Source of the DNA: CAZWCX01 sp964632945
Lineage (GTDB): Bacteria > Planctomycetota > MHYJ01 > WSZJ01 > CAZWCX01
Assembly (NCBI GenBank): GCA_964632945.1
Contig: CAZWCX010000016.1
Coordinates: forward strand, 14,117-78,116
Direction of reading: 5' to 3'
Length of the DNA: 64,000 nt
Both the position numbers and the translations under genes were made by a program. Positions within the stretch are counted from its first letter, which is position 1, and every line of letters begins with the position of its first letter. The notes below the pieces were generated by a model that was not told where the DNA came from, ran no database searches, and worked only from the letters and a program-made list of their open reading frames with translations. Below, one piece after another: positions 43,605 to 53,387 of the stretch.

Positions 43605-44525
43605 CTAGGAGTAGCGGATGCGCGGGTCGAGGAACCCGTAGAGGATGTCGACTACGAGGTTGAACCCGATGAGCAGCGTCCCGTACAGGATGACGGTCCC
43701 GGATACGAGCGTGTAGTCGCGATTGAACGCGCTCTCCACGAATTCGCGACCGATGCCGGGGACGCCGAAGATCTTCTCGACCACGAGGGAGCCGGTGAGG
43801 ACCTGGGCCATCGCCGGTCCCAGGAACGACACGACGGGGAGCATGGCCCCCTTCAGGGCGTGGCGCAGGACGACGACGGTCTCGCGCAGGCCCTTGGCCC
43901 GGGCCGTGCGGATGTAGTCCTGGTTGATGATCTCGAGCATCCCGGCGCGCGTGAGCCGCGCGATGCGCGAGGCGAACGGCAGCGACAGGGTGATCGCCGG
44001 CAGGATGAGGTCGCGTGGGAAATTGCCCCAGCCGGTGACCGGGAACCACCCCAGATACAGGGAAAAGAGCAGCACCAGCAGGGGGCCGATGACGAAGGTG
44101 GGCACCGCGAGTCCGATCATGGCGATGGTCATCGAGCCGTAGTCGAACATCGAATTCCGGCGCACGCCGGCGATGATTCCGGCCGCCAGGCCGATCAGCA
44201 GCGCCAGCAGGACCGAGACCGTGCCCAGCAGGGCCGACGCCGGCAGGTGCTGCGCCAGAATCTCGTTCACCGTGCGGGTCTTGTGCTTGTAGGAGGGCCC
44301 CAGGTCGAAGCGGGCCAGGTCACCCAGGTAGCGCAGGTATTGGATCAACACCGGCTTGTCGAGGTCGTACTTGGCGCGCAGGTTCGCCTCGATTTCGGGC
44401 GGGAGCGAGCGCTCGCCGCTGAACGGTCCCCCGGGGGCCGCGCGCATCATGAAGAACGATGCGGTGATCAGCACCCAGAGGACCAGCGGCATCCAGAGGA
44501 GGCGCCGGAGGACGTATCGTGCCAT
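43605..44525 (-). CDS. oppB: Oligopeptide ABC transporter permease OppB
   Basis: 306 residues from ATG 44525 (MARYVLRRLLWMPLVLWVL). Six membrane helices and the EAA-like loop (IRTARAKGLRETVVVLRHALKG) are visible. The long N-terminal periplasmic loop with PGGPFSGERSLPPEIEANL is typical of OppB. Located 20 bases after oppA. Forms the channel with OppC. Confidence 0.94.
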   Translation of the reverse strand: MARYVLRRLLWMPLVLWVLITASFFMMRAAPGGPFSGERSLPPEIEANLRAKYDLDKPVLIQYLRYLGDLARFDLGPSYKHKTRTVNEILAQHLPASALLGTVSVLLALLIGLAAGIIAGVRRNSMFDYGSMTIAMIGLAVPTFVIGPLLVLLFSLYLGWFPVTGWGNFPRDLILPAITLSLPFASRIARLTRAGMLEIINQDYIRTARAKGLRETVVVLRHALKGAMLPVVSFLGPAMAQVLTGSLVVEKIFGVPGIGREFVESAFNRDYTLVSGTVILYGTLLIGFNLVVDILYGFLDPRIRYS

Positions 44526-44545
44526 GGTGAACCGCGAGCCCTCTG

Positions 44546-46147
44546 CTAATCCTCGCTGAGCCAGATGTGCTGGAAGGGGTGATGGTCGCGGATGTTCGGG
44601 TACCACCCCTGCACAGTGGCCCGGATCATGCCCTTGTTGACGTAGTAGTAGATCGGGAGGATCGGGAGTTCCTCCTGGCAGAGGATGCGCTCGGCCTCGC
44701 GGAACTGGTCCATGCGCTTCTTCGGATCCGGTTCATTCGCGGCCTGGGCGATCAGTCCGTCATAGCGCGGATTCGACCAGCCGGTGTTGTTGTTCCCCCC
44801 GTCGGTCACGAACATGTCGAGGAAGGTGTTCGGATCGGTGTAGTCGCCGATCCAGCCGGCGCGGGCGATCTGGTAATTGAGGTGGTCGACGTTGTCGAGG
44901 TAGACCTTCCACTCCGTATTGTAGAGGCCGACGGTGACCCCGAGGTTCTCCTTCCACATCTGCACGATCGCCTCGGCGATCTGCTTGTGGGACTCGCTCG
45001 TGTTGTACAGCAGATCGACCTTGGGGAAGCCCTTCCCCTCCGGGAAGCCGGCCTCCGCGAGCAACCGGCGCGCCTCCTTGCGATCGAATTTCAGTCCTTC
45101 GATGCTCGCATAGCCGGGGATCCCCGGAGGGACGTGGCCGCCGGCGGGGATCTCTCCCGCTTTGGTCACGTCGCGGCAGATCACCTCGCGATCGATCGAC
45201 AGGGCGAAGGCCTTGCGCACCCGGAGGTCGTTGAACGGAGACTTGGTCGTGTTGACCCGGTAGAAGTAGCTCCCCAGGTACGGAAAGGCGAAATAGTCCG
45301 GATGCCGCTTGATCTCGTCGATGCGCGGCACCGGCACCGTGCGGATCCAGTCGCACTCCCCGGCGAGGTATTTGTTGTACGCCACGTCGTTGTCGTCGAT
45401 GGTCAGCGCCCGGATGCGGGTCAGGCGCACCTGAGCGGCGTTCCAGTATTTTGGATTGCGCTCGAGGATCAGGTGTTCGCGCGGCTTCCACTCCTTGAGG
45501 ACGAAGGGTCCGTTGTTGACGATGTGTTCCGGACGGATCCACTGGTCCTTGTGCTTCTCGACCGTGGCCCGGTGGACGGGCATGAGGGTCTCGAAACAGC
45601 ACAAATCGAGGAAGTATGCGCAGACCCGCTCCAAGGTAATCACGACGGTTTGCGGGTCGGGGGCCGCGATGCCCAGGTTCTCGAGGCCGGTGATCTTCTT
45701 CTTGTTGATCGCCTCCGCATTTTTGATCGGGTAAAGCATGTACGCGTACTGCGACGCGGTGGCGGGATCGACGGCGCGCCGGAAAGACCAGACGAAGTCT
45801 TGGGCCGTGACCGGGTCGCCGTTCGTCCAGGATCCGTTGGCGCGCAACTTGAACGTATAGGTCAGGCGATCGGGCGAGATTTCCCACGATTCCGCGGCGC
45901 CGGGCAGCGGCTCGAGGGTCTCCGGGTGGTGGATGCACAGCCCCTCGAAGAGGGCAGTGGCGAGGGTATGTTCCGGGACCCCGGTCATGATGGTCGGATC
46001 CAGCGTCTCGGGTTCCGCATTGACGTTGAAGACGAAGACCTGCTTCTCGGGTGGGAGCGGCGTCGGGCCGGCGTCCTGGGCGCGGGCGGCGGGGGACAGG
46101 GCGGCTCCAGCGGCGAGGAGCAGGGCGGCGAAGCGGGCGAAGCGCAT
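44546..46147 (-). CDS. oppA: Oligopeptide-binding protein OppA
   Basis: 533 residues with a signal peptide (ARFAALLLAAGAALSPAARA, type I cleavage, so a soluble periplasmic protein rather than a lipoprotein). It has the SBP_bac_5 signatures LDPTIMTGVPEHTLATALFEGL, YTFKLRANGSWTNGDPVTAQDFVWSF, and the C-terminal YTDPNTFLDMF. It binds peptides and delivers them to OppBC. First gene of the opp operon; promoter at 46193-46221. Confidence 0.95.
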   Translation of the reverse strand: MRFARFAALLLAAGAALSPAARAQDAGPTPLPPEKQVFVFNVNAEPETLDPTIMTGVPEHTLATALFEGLCIHHPETLEPLPGAAESWEISPDRLTYTFKLRANGSWTNGDPVTAQDFVWSFRRAVDPATASQYAYMLYPIKNAEAINKKKITGLENLGIAAPDPQTVVITLERVCAYFLDLCCFETLMPVHRATVEKHKDQWIRPEHIVNNGPFVLKEWKPREHLILERNPKYWNAAQVRLTRIRALTIDDNDVAYNKYLAGECDWIRTVPVPRIDEIKRHPDYFAFPYLGSYFYRVNTTKSPFNDLRVRKAFALSIDREVICRDVTKAGEIPAGGHVPPGIPGYASIEGLKFDRKEARRLLAEAGFPEGKGFPKVDLLYNTSESHKQIAEAIVQMWKENLGVTVGLYNTEWKVYLDNVDHLNYQIARAGWIGDYTDPNTFLDMFVTDGGNNNTGWSNPRYDGLIAQAANEPDPKKRMDQFREAERILCQEELPILPIYYYVNKGMIRATVQGWYPNIRDHHPFQHIWLSED

Positions 46148-46192
46148 GCGGGACCCTCGAGAAAAAGTAAAGCGGCTTCCCGTGGTGGGGCC

Positions 46193-46221
46193 ATCCTAGG
46201 GACCCCGTGGGGTCGTGTCAA
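46193..46221 (-). promoter_or_regulatory. Promoter for oppABCDF
   Basis: On the minus strand TTGACA (46216-46221), 17 bases, TAGGAT (46193-46198), about 45 bases before oppA. Confidence 0.72.
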
Positions 46222-46368
46222 GCGGCCGGCGCCGGGCCGGCGCGCGGTCCTCTGCGGAGGGCCGGTCGGCTTCGGGTGCGGCCGAAGAAGGGGCCGCCGG
46301 AGGTTCCGGCGGCGGGGGCCCATCGCACCCTCCGCAACGCGAACCGTCCGACGGACATTCCGGAAATC

Positions 46369-47757
46369 CTAGATCTCCGGGTCGCCCCACTCGGGCAGGA
46401 GCGGGGACTCCGGCTTGGGAGAGGGGGAGGGGGCGGCGGCCCCGGCCGGGTCCGTCGGGGCCGGCGGAGGTCCTGCCGGCGGCGCGTCGGAGTCGGTCCC
46501 GGGATCCTCGGCGGGGGGCACCGGCGACGCTGCGGGGGGCAATTCCGGGCCCGGCGACGTCGCGGGCGAACCGGGTTCGCGGTCTTGCCGCGAGTCCGAC
46601 GGGCGGGCCGGCGCGGACTCGTGCCCGGCCGCCGCCTCCGGGGGTCCCGCGGGCGCCGGTGCCCGGGGCTCTCCCGCCGGGCCGGGATCCGACGGCGGGG
46701 TGGCCGCGGACGGTTCCGGGGGGCGTGGCGCCACGGATTCCTCCGTCCCGGGGACGAAGGGCGGGAGCGCACCCGCCGGCGCCTCGGCGCCCCGGACGCG
46801 GTCCCGTTGCGCCCAGAGGGCCTTGAGTCCGGCCTCGGCGGCGCTCCGAATCGCCTGGATTTCGCGACCGAAGGCGAGCAGCTGCCACCGCATCCGGTGC
46901 ACGTCCGCCTCCGGGCTGCCGGCCGCCGGCAGGCCGGCGAGTTCCTCGTCGGTTGCCCTCCCCGACTCCGTCCGCGCCAGTCCGAGCAGGCCGAGTCCGG
47001 CCTGGGCGCGCGCGACGGAGGTGCGCAGGTCCGGCAGGGCGCGACTCTGGATGCGGTGCAGGGTCTCCCGCAGCGGGGCGCCGGATGACTCGCGGCCGAC
47101 CGAGGACCGACCCAGGCCGCCGATCAATCCGAAGCTCGGCGCGGAGATGTCGCCGCTGGTGGCGGCGGAGGACTCGACCGCGCGCACCAGGGTGTCGATC
47201 TGGGCCCCCGCGGTCTTCAGCGACTCGAGGTGGCGTCCGGCATGCGCGAGCAGTTCCACGTACAGGCGGCCGGGAAGCTCGGCCTCGAAGCGCCGGAATG
47301 GCTCCGGGCCGTCGAGCGCCTCGAACCGGGTGCGCAAGGTGCCGGCGTCCCAGGCCTCCCAGCGCGCCGCCGAGTCGATCAGGACCTCCAGGCGGGCGCG
47401 CAATTCTTCGCGCAGCGCCCGAATCTTGCGGAAGAGGGCGTTCACGGACTCGAGAGCCGCCTCGCTTTCCGCCATCGCCTCCTGCGCCGTCCGGACCGCG
47501 GGCGAGTCGACTTCCGCGCCGGACGAGGCCGGCGTCCCGAAGAGTCCGGCGAACAGCCCCGCCAACCCTCTCGGCGCGGGCCGCGCCGCGCGCCGGGCGG
47601 CTTCCACCGCCTGCCGGCGATCCTCGATCTCCAGGTAGAGCCCCGCCATCCGTTCCTGCAGCGCGGCGTCTCCCCCGCAGTCCACGAGCAGCCCGTCCAC
47701 CTCCCGGCGCCCGGCGGCGATGCGGTCCAGGAGCGGCAGCAACTCGTCGTCTTTCAT
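46369..47757 (-). CDS. Unknown helical protein with long Pro/Ala-rich tail
   Basis: 462 residues, no signal peptide. Residues 1-290 are largely amphipathic helices (ESEAALESVNALFRKIRALR) and possibly coiled coil, interrupted by a Gly-rich segment (LAGLFAGLFG, ~66-75). Residues ~305-450 are almost entirely Pro/Ala/Ser/Gly/Glu, a disordered linker or tail, ending LLPEWGDPEI. It overlaps the upstream DUF4010 gene by four bases (ATGA), so the two are coupled. I recognise no family. Confidence 0.62.
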   Translation of the reverse strand: MKDDELLPLLDRIAAGRREVDGLLVDCGGDAALQERMAGLYLEIEDRRQAVEAARRAARPAPRGLAGLFAGLFGTPASSGAEVDSPAVRTAQEAMAESEAALESVNALFRKIRALREELRARLEVLIDSAARWEAWDAGTLRTRFEALDGPEPFRRFEAELPGRLYVELLAHAGRHLESLKTAGAQIDTLVRAVESSAATSGDISAPSFGLIGGLGRSSVGRESSGAPLRETLHRIQSRALPDLRTSVARAQAGLGLLGLARTESGRATDEELAGLPAAGSPEADVHRMRWQLLAFGREIQAIRSAAEAGLKALWAQRDRVRGAEAPAGALPPFVPGTEESVAPRPPEPSAATPPSDPGPAGEPRAPAPAGPPEAAAGHESAPARPSDSRQDREPGSPATSPGPELPPAASPVPPAEDPGTDSDAPPAGPPPAPTDPAGAAAPSPSPKPESPLLPEWGDPEI

Positions 47758-49043
47758 CCGAGCCCCAGCATCGCGAACAGGTCCTGCCGGTTGAACCAGA
47801 GCAGCGCGACGATCCCCGACACCACGATCGAGCCGAAACCCAGCCAGAGCTGTCGCTTCATCGCCGGTGACGCAAGCACGCTCGCGGCGCTGCCCTTGAA
47901 GATCGTGTTGGAGATCGTCGCCACCACGATCAGATTGGTCGCCGTCGCATCGCTGATGTCCCCGCGTCCGGCCAGACCCGCCGTCGAGAGCGTAATCGCG
48001 TCCATGTCGGTCAGCCCGGAGACCGTCGCCGCCACATACAGTCCGGCATTGCCCAGGTACTGCTTGCAGAGCGCCAGGACCAGCAGGATCCCCGCATAGA
48101 GGATCCCGAACGTGACGGCCGTCTTCAGGTCGCAGGGGTTCTTCACCTCGGGCGGGGCGTCGCTGCGCGCCGAGCCCGCCTTCCGGAACAGCCAGTATGT
48201 GACCACCAGGGCCGGGATCAGCATGACCGCGAAGCGCGAGGCGAGCGTCGGCACCATGCCCCGGTGCACCACCGCCGCCTCGATCGTCACGCGGAAGAAC
48301 AGCATCGTGCAGGCGAGCATGACCACCACCGTGCCGATCGTCGACAGCTCTTCGTCTTCCCGGCTGCGGCGGGCGAAGGTCATGGTCGTCGCGGTGCTTG
48401 AAACCAGTCCGCCGAGGAAGCCGGAAAGCAGCATCCCGTACTTCACGCCCACCAGCTTGATTCCGACGTAGCCGGCCAGCCCCATTCCGGCCACCAGGAC
48501 CACCATGTACCAGGTCTTTTGCGGGTTCAGGGTCTCGAACGGCCCGAACGGCTCGTTGGGCAGGATCGGCAGGATGATGAAGGTGACCAGGCCGAACTGG
48601 AGAATCGCATTGATGTCCCGCTCCTGGATCTTCTGGGCGAACGCATGGAGGCCGGGCTTGAATTCGAGGATTCCGAGCAGGACGATCCCCATTGCCACCG
48701 CCACGATGGTCGGTCCGCTGTAGACGACGGCGCCGATCAGGAGGGTCAGCAACGCCGCCACCTCGGTGGTGATGCCGGGGTCGCGCTTGTCTACGGGACG
48801 CAGCCAGTTGCTCGAAATGAGCAGCGCCGTCAGCGCCAGGAGGCCGCCCAGGATCACCCAGGCGCGCGATCCGGCGGGCGACGCCATGGCCAGGAACGTG
48901 CCGATCGCGGCGCAGATCGGAAACGTGCGGATCCCGCCGATGTCGCTGCCGGAGCGTTGCCGTTGGATCCCGATGATTCCGCCCAAGGCCAGGCTGGTCC
49001 CGAGTTTCATCATCAGATCGAGCGGATCGGCGGCTTCGGGCAC
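47754..49043 (-). CDS. MgtC/DUF4010 family membrane protein
   Basis: 429 residues, about 12 hydrophobic helices. The N-terminal third is an MgtC-type domain (LGTSLALGGIIGIQRQRSG, GGIRTFPICAAIGTFLAMA), the rest is DUF4010 (GVKYGMLLSGFLGGLVSSTATTMTF, SGLTDMDAITLSTAGLAG). The function of this fused family is unknown; MgtC itself helps at low magnesium. It is followed by, and overlaps, the unknown gene at 46369. Divergent from the thioesterase gene. Confidence 0.9.
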   Translation of the reverse strand: MPEAADPLDLMMKLGTSLALGGIIGIQRQRSGSDIGGIRTFPICAAIGTFLAMASPAGSRAWVILGGLLALTALLISSNWLRPVDKRDPGITTEVAALLTLLIGAVVYSGPTIVAVAMGIVLLGILEFKPGLHAFAQKIQERDINAILQFGLVTFIILPILPNEPFGPFETLNPQKTWYMVVLVAGMGLAGYVGIKLVGVKYGMLLSGFLGGLVSSTATTMTFARRSREDEELSTIGTVVVMLACTMLFFRVTIEAAVVHRGMVPTLASRFAVMLIPALVVTYWLFRKAGSARSDAPPEVKNPCDLKTAVTFGILYAGILLVLALCKQYLGNAGLYVAATVSGLTDMDAITLSTAGLAGRGDISDATATNLIVVATISNTIFKGSAASVLASPAMKRQLWLGFGSIVVSGIVALLWFNRQDLFAMLGLG

Positions 49044-49170
49044 GGAACCCCTCCGGGCAATGGCGGCAGGGGGCGCATGCCCCCGGTGTGGGCGGTCATT
49101 CTAGGGGCCTCCGTGCCCGGCGAACAAGGGAAAACGGGGGCACCGGCGGGCGTTCCCGCCGCCTTTCCGC

Positions 49171-49199
49171 TTGATCCGCGCCCCGGGCGCCGGTACAGT
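49171..49199 (+). promoter_or_regulatory. Promoter for thioesterase/NPP genes
   Basis: TTGATC (49171-49176), 17 bases, TACAGT (49194-49199), 25 bases before ATG 49224. Confidence 0.6.
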
Positions 49200-49223
49200 G
49201 TCCTACCTTCCCAGGAGACCGCC

Positions 49224-49652
49224 ATGGATGCGCCCCCGACCCGGTTCCCCCTCACCCTCACCCTGCCGGTGGTGTGGGGCGACATGGACGCTCTCGGGCA
49301 TGTGAACAACATCCTCTACTTCAAGCATTTCGAAGCCGTGCGCATGGACTACTTCGTCCGCCTCGGTCTCATGGACTTGTACCGCGAGCGCCGGATCGGG
49401 CCGATCCTGGCGTCCACCACCTGCCAGTTCCGGCATCCGGTCCGCTACCCCGACACGGTGGTCGTGCACGCGGGGGTCTCGGAAGTCCGCAACACCAGCT
49501 TCACCATGCTCTACCGGACCTTCTGCGACGCGGGGAAGCGTCTCGCCGCCGAGGGGTCGGGAGTGATCGTCATGTACGACTACGAACGGGGCGAAAAGGC
49601 CCCCATCCCCGACACGGTGCGCCGAGCCATCGAGACGCTCGAACGCCCGTGA
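49224..49652 (+). CDS. Acyl-CoA thioesterase, 4HBT hotdog fold
   Basis: 142 residues from ATG 49224, after CAGGAGACCGCC. It has the 4HBT signature WGDMDALGHVNNILYFKHFE with the conserved Asp, and the FVRLGL helix. Such enzymes hydrolyse acyl-CoA or acyl-ACP thioesters in the cytoplasm. The family's usual FRHPV strand is present. The NPP gene follows after 19 bases. Confidence 0.9.
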   Translation: MDAPPTRFPLTLTLPVVWGDMDALGHVNNILYFKHFEAVRMDYFVRLGLMDLYRERRIGPILASTTCQFRHPVRYPDTVVVHAGVSEVRNTSFTMLYRTFCDAGKRLAAEGSGVIVMYDYERGEKAPIPDTVRRAIETLERP

Positions 49653-49671
49653 CCCCTCGGAGGCTCCGTCG

Positions 49672-50925
49672 ATGATGCGAAGGACGGTCGGTTTGCCGGC
49701 GCTGCTTTGCGCGCTGTCGGGAATTCTGGCGTTCGCCGCCGGCATCCTGCCCGCAAAGGCCCAGGAATCCGCGCCCCCCCGCCGGACCGTGGTGCTGATC
49801 TCCATGGACGGTATGCGCGGCGACTACATGAACCCGACCGACATGCCGTTCACCGCCAAGTTGCGCCAGGATGGAGTTTCCAGCGAGCACCTGCTCCCGG
49901 TCTTCCCGTCCCTCACCTTCCCGAGCCACCTGTCGATCGCCACCGGGGTCTGCGTCGAAAAGCACGGCATCGTCAGCAACCGTTTCCTCGACCCGGCGTC
50001 CGGGAAGATCGAGGACTATCCCTCGGACACCGGCTTGATCGGGGCGAAGCCGATCTGGGTGCTGACCGAAGAGGCGGGCGTACGCACCGCCCTTGACCAA
50101 TGGCCCGTCGCCTATGGGGCATGGCAGGGGAAGCGTCCCACCATCCAATCCGAGAAGTTCGAAGGGGACCGGACGGACCCCGAATCGGTGGAGCGACTGC
50201 TCGCGCTGCTCCGCAAGCCGGCGGAGGAGCGTCCCCGCTTCGTGATGATGTACTTCCGCGGGGCGGACAAGGTCGGCCACCAGGACGGTCCGGACTCGCC
50301 GGAGCTGAAGGCCAAATTGAAGGAAATCGACGGCGTACTCGAGGGCATGATCACGCAATTGCGCGCGCTGCCCGTCGCCCCCGAACTGGCCGTGGTCCTC
50401 GTCACCGACCACGGCATGTGCGAAGTGAAGAAGATGATCAATCTGCAGGCCCTGTGGGAACGCGAAGGCCTGCCCGGAAGATACGTCACCTCGGGTCCGA
50501 TCGCCAACGTGTTCGCCCCGGATAAGGCCGACCAGGATCGAATTTTGGCGGCGCTGAAGACGGTTCCCGAGCTCGCGGCCTGGCGCGCGGCCGAGTTGCC
50601 GGAGGCGTTCCGCTATCGTCATGCGCGCGCGGGTGACATCGTCGTGGTCGCCCACGAGGGAAACATGTTCAAGGAGCGCGCGCGCAGTCCGGAAGTGGTC
50701 TATCAGGCGAAAAGCCCTCGCGGCATGCACGGCTATCCGCCGGAGCTTCCGTCCATGCACGGGATGTTCCTGGCCTTCGGCGCGGGACTGCGCAAGGGGG
50801 TGGTCCTCGAACGCGCCTCGGTTCTCGACGTGCATCCGACGATCTGCGCCCTGTTGGGCATCCCCCCGGGCGAAGTCGACGGCAGGGTCCTCCAGGAGGC
50901 GCTGGAGGAGGTCGAGAAGAACTGA
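49672..50925 (+). CDS. Exported ectonucleotide pyrophosphatase/phosphodiesterase (NPP-like)
   Basis: 417 residues with signal peptide (ALLCALSGILAFAAGILPAKA). Alkaline-phosphatase-superfamily metal and nucleophile residues: VVLISMDGMRGDYM (D), PSLTFPSHLSIATG (T82 nucleophile), MMYFRGADKVGHQDGPDS (D, H), VTDHGM (D, H) and SMHGMFLAFG (H). Relatives split nucleotide pyrophosphates or phosphodiesters in the periplasm. Residue spacing matches the family. Confidence 0.92.
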   Translation: MMRRTVGLPALLCALSGILAFAAGILPAKAQESAPPRRTVVLISMDGMRGDYMNPTDMPFTAKLRQDGVSSEHLLPVFPSLTFPSHLSIATGVCVEKHGIVSNRFLDPASGKIEDYPSDTGLIGAKPIWVLTEEAGVRTALDQWPVAYGAWQGKRPTIQSEKFEGDRTDPESVERLLALLRKPAEERPRFVMMYFRGADKVGHQDGPDSPELKAKLKEIDGVLEGMITQLRALPVAPELAVVLVTDHGMCEVKKMINLQALWEREGLPGRYVTSGPIANVFAPDKADQDRILAALKTVPELAAWRAAELPEAFRYRHARAGDIVVVAHEGNMFKERARSPEVVYQAKSPRGMHGYPPELPSMHGMFLAFGAGLRKGVVLERASVLDVHPTICALLGIPPGEVDGRVLQEALEEVEKN

Positions 50926-50948
50926 CCTGCGGACCCGGCCGCCTTCGC

Positions 50949-50978
50949 TTGAACCCGCGCGGGCGCCGGCGCTATAGT
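50949..50978 (+). promoter_or_regulatory. Promoter for the aldehyde dehydrogenase gene
   Basis: TTGAAC (50949-50954), 18 bases, TATAGT (50973-50978). This leaves about 115 bases to the chosen ATG. Confidence 0.55.
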
Positions 50979-51098
50979 GGAATCCGTATGGAGACGAGCC
51001 TCGCGCCGCGCGGGGGAGCCCCCCGGGGCCCGCGGAGGCTTTCGTTCCCGCCGACCGACCCCCGCCGCCTGACGTCCCCATCGTTCGAGGATGACCCG

Positions 51099-52655
51099 AT
51101 GGCCGAAACCGCCACCGCCGACGCCCGCACCGGGACCCCGCCGATCGAAATCCGCAACCCGGCGACCGGCGCCGTGATCGGCTCGATCCCGGTCCTGTCC
51201 GCCGAGGAAGTCACGGCCGCCGTGGCGCGCGCGCGAGAGGCCCAGCGCGCGTGGGGCGCGCTCACCGTCCGGGAACGCTGCCGCCAGGTCGCGAAGTTCC
51301 GCGACGTCGTCGTGGAGCGCCTGGAAGACGTCGCCCGCTGGATCTCGGAAGAAAACGGCAAAACGCTCCAGGAAGCCCTCTTCATGGAGATCCTTCTCGT
51401 CGTCGATCTCGCCACCTACTTCTGCAAGCATGCCCCCCGCATTCTCAAACCCCGCCGACTCCGGCTCCACCTGACCCCCAACCGGAAAAGCGAGGTGCAC
51501 TACGTCCCGCGCGGGGTGCTCGGCATCATCTCGCCGTGGAACTTCCCCTTCAGCATTCCGCTGGGGGAAACCTTGATGGGGCTGATCGCCGGCAACGCCG
51601 TGGTGCTGAAGCCGAGCGAGGTGACGCCCCTGATCGCGCTCCGCGCCAAGGAGCTGTACGACGCCGCGGGCCTGCCCAAGGACCTGTTTCAGGTCGTCAC
51701 CGGCGACGGGCGCACCGGCGCCGCGTTGCTCGACGCCGGCGTGAATCAAATCGTGTTCACCGGCTCCGTGGCCACCGGGCGTCGGGTCGCCGCCGCGTGC
51801 GGCGAGCGACTGATCCCCTGCACGCTCGAACTCGGCGGCAAGACCGCCGCCGTCGTCTGCGCGGACGCCGACCTCGAACGGACGGCGCGCGCCCTGGTCT
51901 GGGGCGCGTTCGCCAACAGCGGCCAGGTCTGCGTCTCCGTCGAACGCGTCTTCGCCGCCGCGCCGATCTACGACCGCCTGCGCGATCGCGTCGTCGAACT
52001 CACCCGCACCCTCCGTCAGGGGGACCCCGGTTCCTTCGACACCGACGTGGGGGCCATGCCCTGGCCGCGCCAACTCGAGATCGTCCGCGAACAGGTCGAA
52101 AAGGCCAAGGGGTCGGGCGCCCGCGTTCTCTCGGGAGGCGGGCCTCTCGATCGCCCCGGGCGGTTCTTCGCCCCCACGGTGGTCGAACAGCCCCCGACCG
52201 ACGCCGACATCGTCCGCAAGGAGTCCTTCGGCCCGGTCCTGCCGATCCTCAAGGTCGAAAACGAGGAGGAGGCGGTGCGCCGCGCCAACGACAGCCACCT
52301 CGGACTCATGGGGTACGTGTTCAGCAAGGACGTCGCGCGAGCCCGCCGGTTGGCGCTGCAGATCGAAGCGGGTTCCGTCATGGTCAACGACGTGCTCTCC
52401 TCCTTCGGCTCCGTAGAGACGCCGTGGGGCGGGACCAAGCAGAGCGGAGTCGGCCGGACCCACAGCGACGACGGGCTCCGCGACCTCTGCGAAATTCGCC
52501 ACATCAACTACAACCGCAGTTGGATCCCCTTGTTCGATCGCGAGCTCTGGTGGTATCCCTACTCCAAAGCCACCTACGAGCTCGGTCTCAAGATCATCCG
52601 GACCATCTATGGACGGGCTTCGCTGGTCGGCAGGCTCGTGCGTCTCTGGTTCTAG
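51099..52655 (+). CDS. NAD(P)-dependent aldehyde dehydrogenase
   Basis: 518 residues from ATG 51099; an upstream in-frame ATG (50988) would add a Pro/Arg-rich lead unlike the family. Catalytic C278 (NSGQVCVSV) and E244 (LELGGKTA) are in place, with the NAD-binding GSVATGRRVA and SPWNFPFSIPLG. It oxidises aldehydes to acids. The C-terminal ~50 residues (from ~465) form an extra segment with hydrophobic character beyond the usual end, as in membrane-associated fatty-aldehyde relatives. A promoter lies at 50949-50978. Confidence 0.94.
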   Translation: MAETATADARTGTPPIEIRNPATGAVIGSIPVLSAEEVTAAVARAREAQRAWGALTVRERCRQVAKFRDVVVERLEDVARWISEENGKTLQEALFMEILLVVDLATYFCKHAPRILKPRRLRLHLTPNRKSEVHYVPRGVLGIISPWNFPFSIPLGETLMGLIAGNAVVLKPSEVTPLIALRAKELYDAAGLPKDLFQVVTGDGRTGAALLDAGVNQIVFTGSVATGRRVAAACGERLIPCTLELGGKTAAVVCADADLERTARALVWGAFANSGQVCVSVERVFAAAPIYDRLRDRVVELTRTLRQGDPGSFDTDVGAMPWPRQLEIVREQVEKAKGSGARVLSGGGPLDRPGRFFAPTVVEQPPTDADIVRKESFGPVLPILKVENEEEAVRRANDSHLGLMGYVFSKDVARARRLALQIEAGSVMVNDVLSSFGSVETPWGGTKQSGVGRTHSDDGLRDLCEIRHINYNRSWIPLFDRELWWYPYSKATYELGLKIIRTIYGRASLVGRLVRLWF

Positions 52656-52754
52656 GCGCGCGATCCGGCCAGCCCCCGCGTGGGGGCGCCGCGTCTCGCG
52701 CTTCGTCGGTCGCCGCTCGCGGTCCCGCCGAGCAGCAGAGGGAGGGATTTCCGA

Positions 52755-53387
52755 ATGCGTCTGGCTGTCCGCCTCGTCCTGGTCGCCCTGCTGGCCGCGT
52801 CCAGCGGTTGCATCCTGGCCGGCAAGCAGGTGTTCTACGCCATCAAGGGCTCCAGTGGGGACATCGAGGTCCGCAAACCCCTGGCGCGGCCGTTCCAGAC
52901 CTTCCAACGTTGCGAGATCGCCCGGTTCACCAACACCGCGGGCGACAAGGTGCCCAAGAACGTGGTGGCGATCCTGGAACAGGAAATCAAGAAGCAGGTC
53001 ATGTCGATCCAGATGGACAAGAAGCCGGCGTTCACGGCGGTGACGATGTCGGGAGAGATGTCCGGCGAGTCCCGCATGCCCACCCTGATCGTCCGCGGCA
53101 GCATCGCGGACTACGAGGAAGGCTCCGGAGCCGGTCGGGTCACGGGTTGGGTCGGGGCGAACAAGCTGATCTGCGAGGTCGAGTTCGTCGACGAGTCCAC
53201 GCGCGAGGTCCTGCTCGCGGCGACCATCTCGGGCATTCGCAAGACCGACATCGGCCGCGACGAGACCGATACCGCGACGGGAGTGGGCAAAGGGATCTCC
53301 GAAGCGATCGAGGACAACTGGAAGACGGTGGACGAGGATTACACGAAGGTGGTTCCGCGCGAGCCCAAGGAAGAGGAAAAGAAGTAG
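52755..53387 (+). CDS. Lipoprotein of unknown function (DUF4410-like)
   Basis: 210 residues from ATG 52755 with GGAGGG about 8 bases before. The signal (RLVLVALLAASSGC) ends in a lipobox (ASSGC), so it is lipid-anchored. FQRCEIARFTNTAGDKVP, IVRGSIADYEEGSGAGR and VEFVDESTREVLLAA match the pattern of DUF4410-type lipoproteins, with an assumed beta-rich fold. The C-terminus is Lys/Glu-rich. Function unknown. Confidence 0.75.
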   Translation: MRLAVRLVLVALLAASSGCILAGKQVFYAIKGSSGDIEVRKPLARPFQTFQRCEIARFTNTAGDKVPKNVVAILEQEIKKQVMSIQMDKKPAFTAVTMSGEMSGESRMPTLIVRGSIADYEEGSGAGRVTGWVGANKLICEVEFVDESTREVLLAATISGIRKTDIGRDETDTATGVGKGISEAIEDNWKTVDEDYTKVVPREPKEEEKK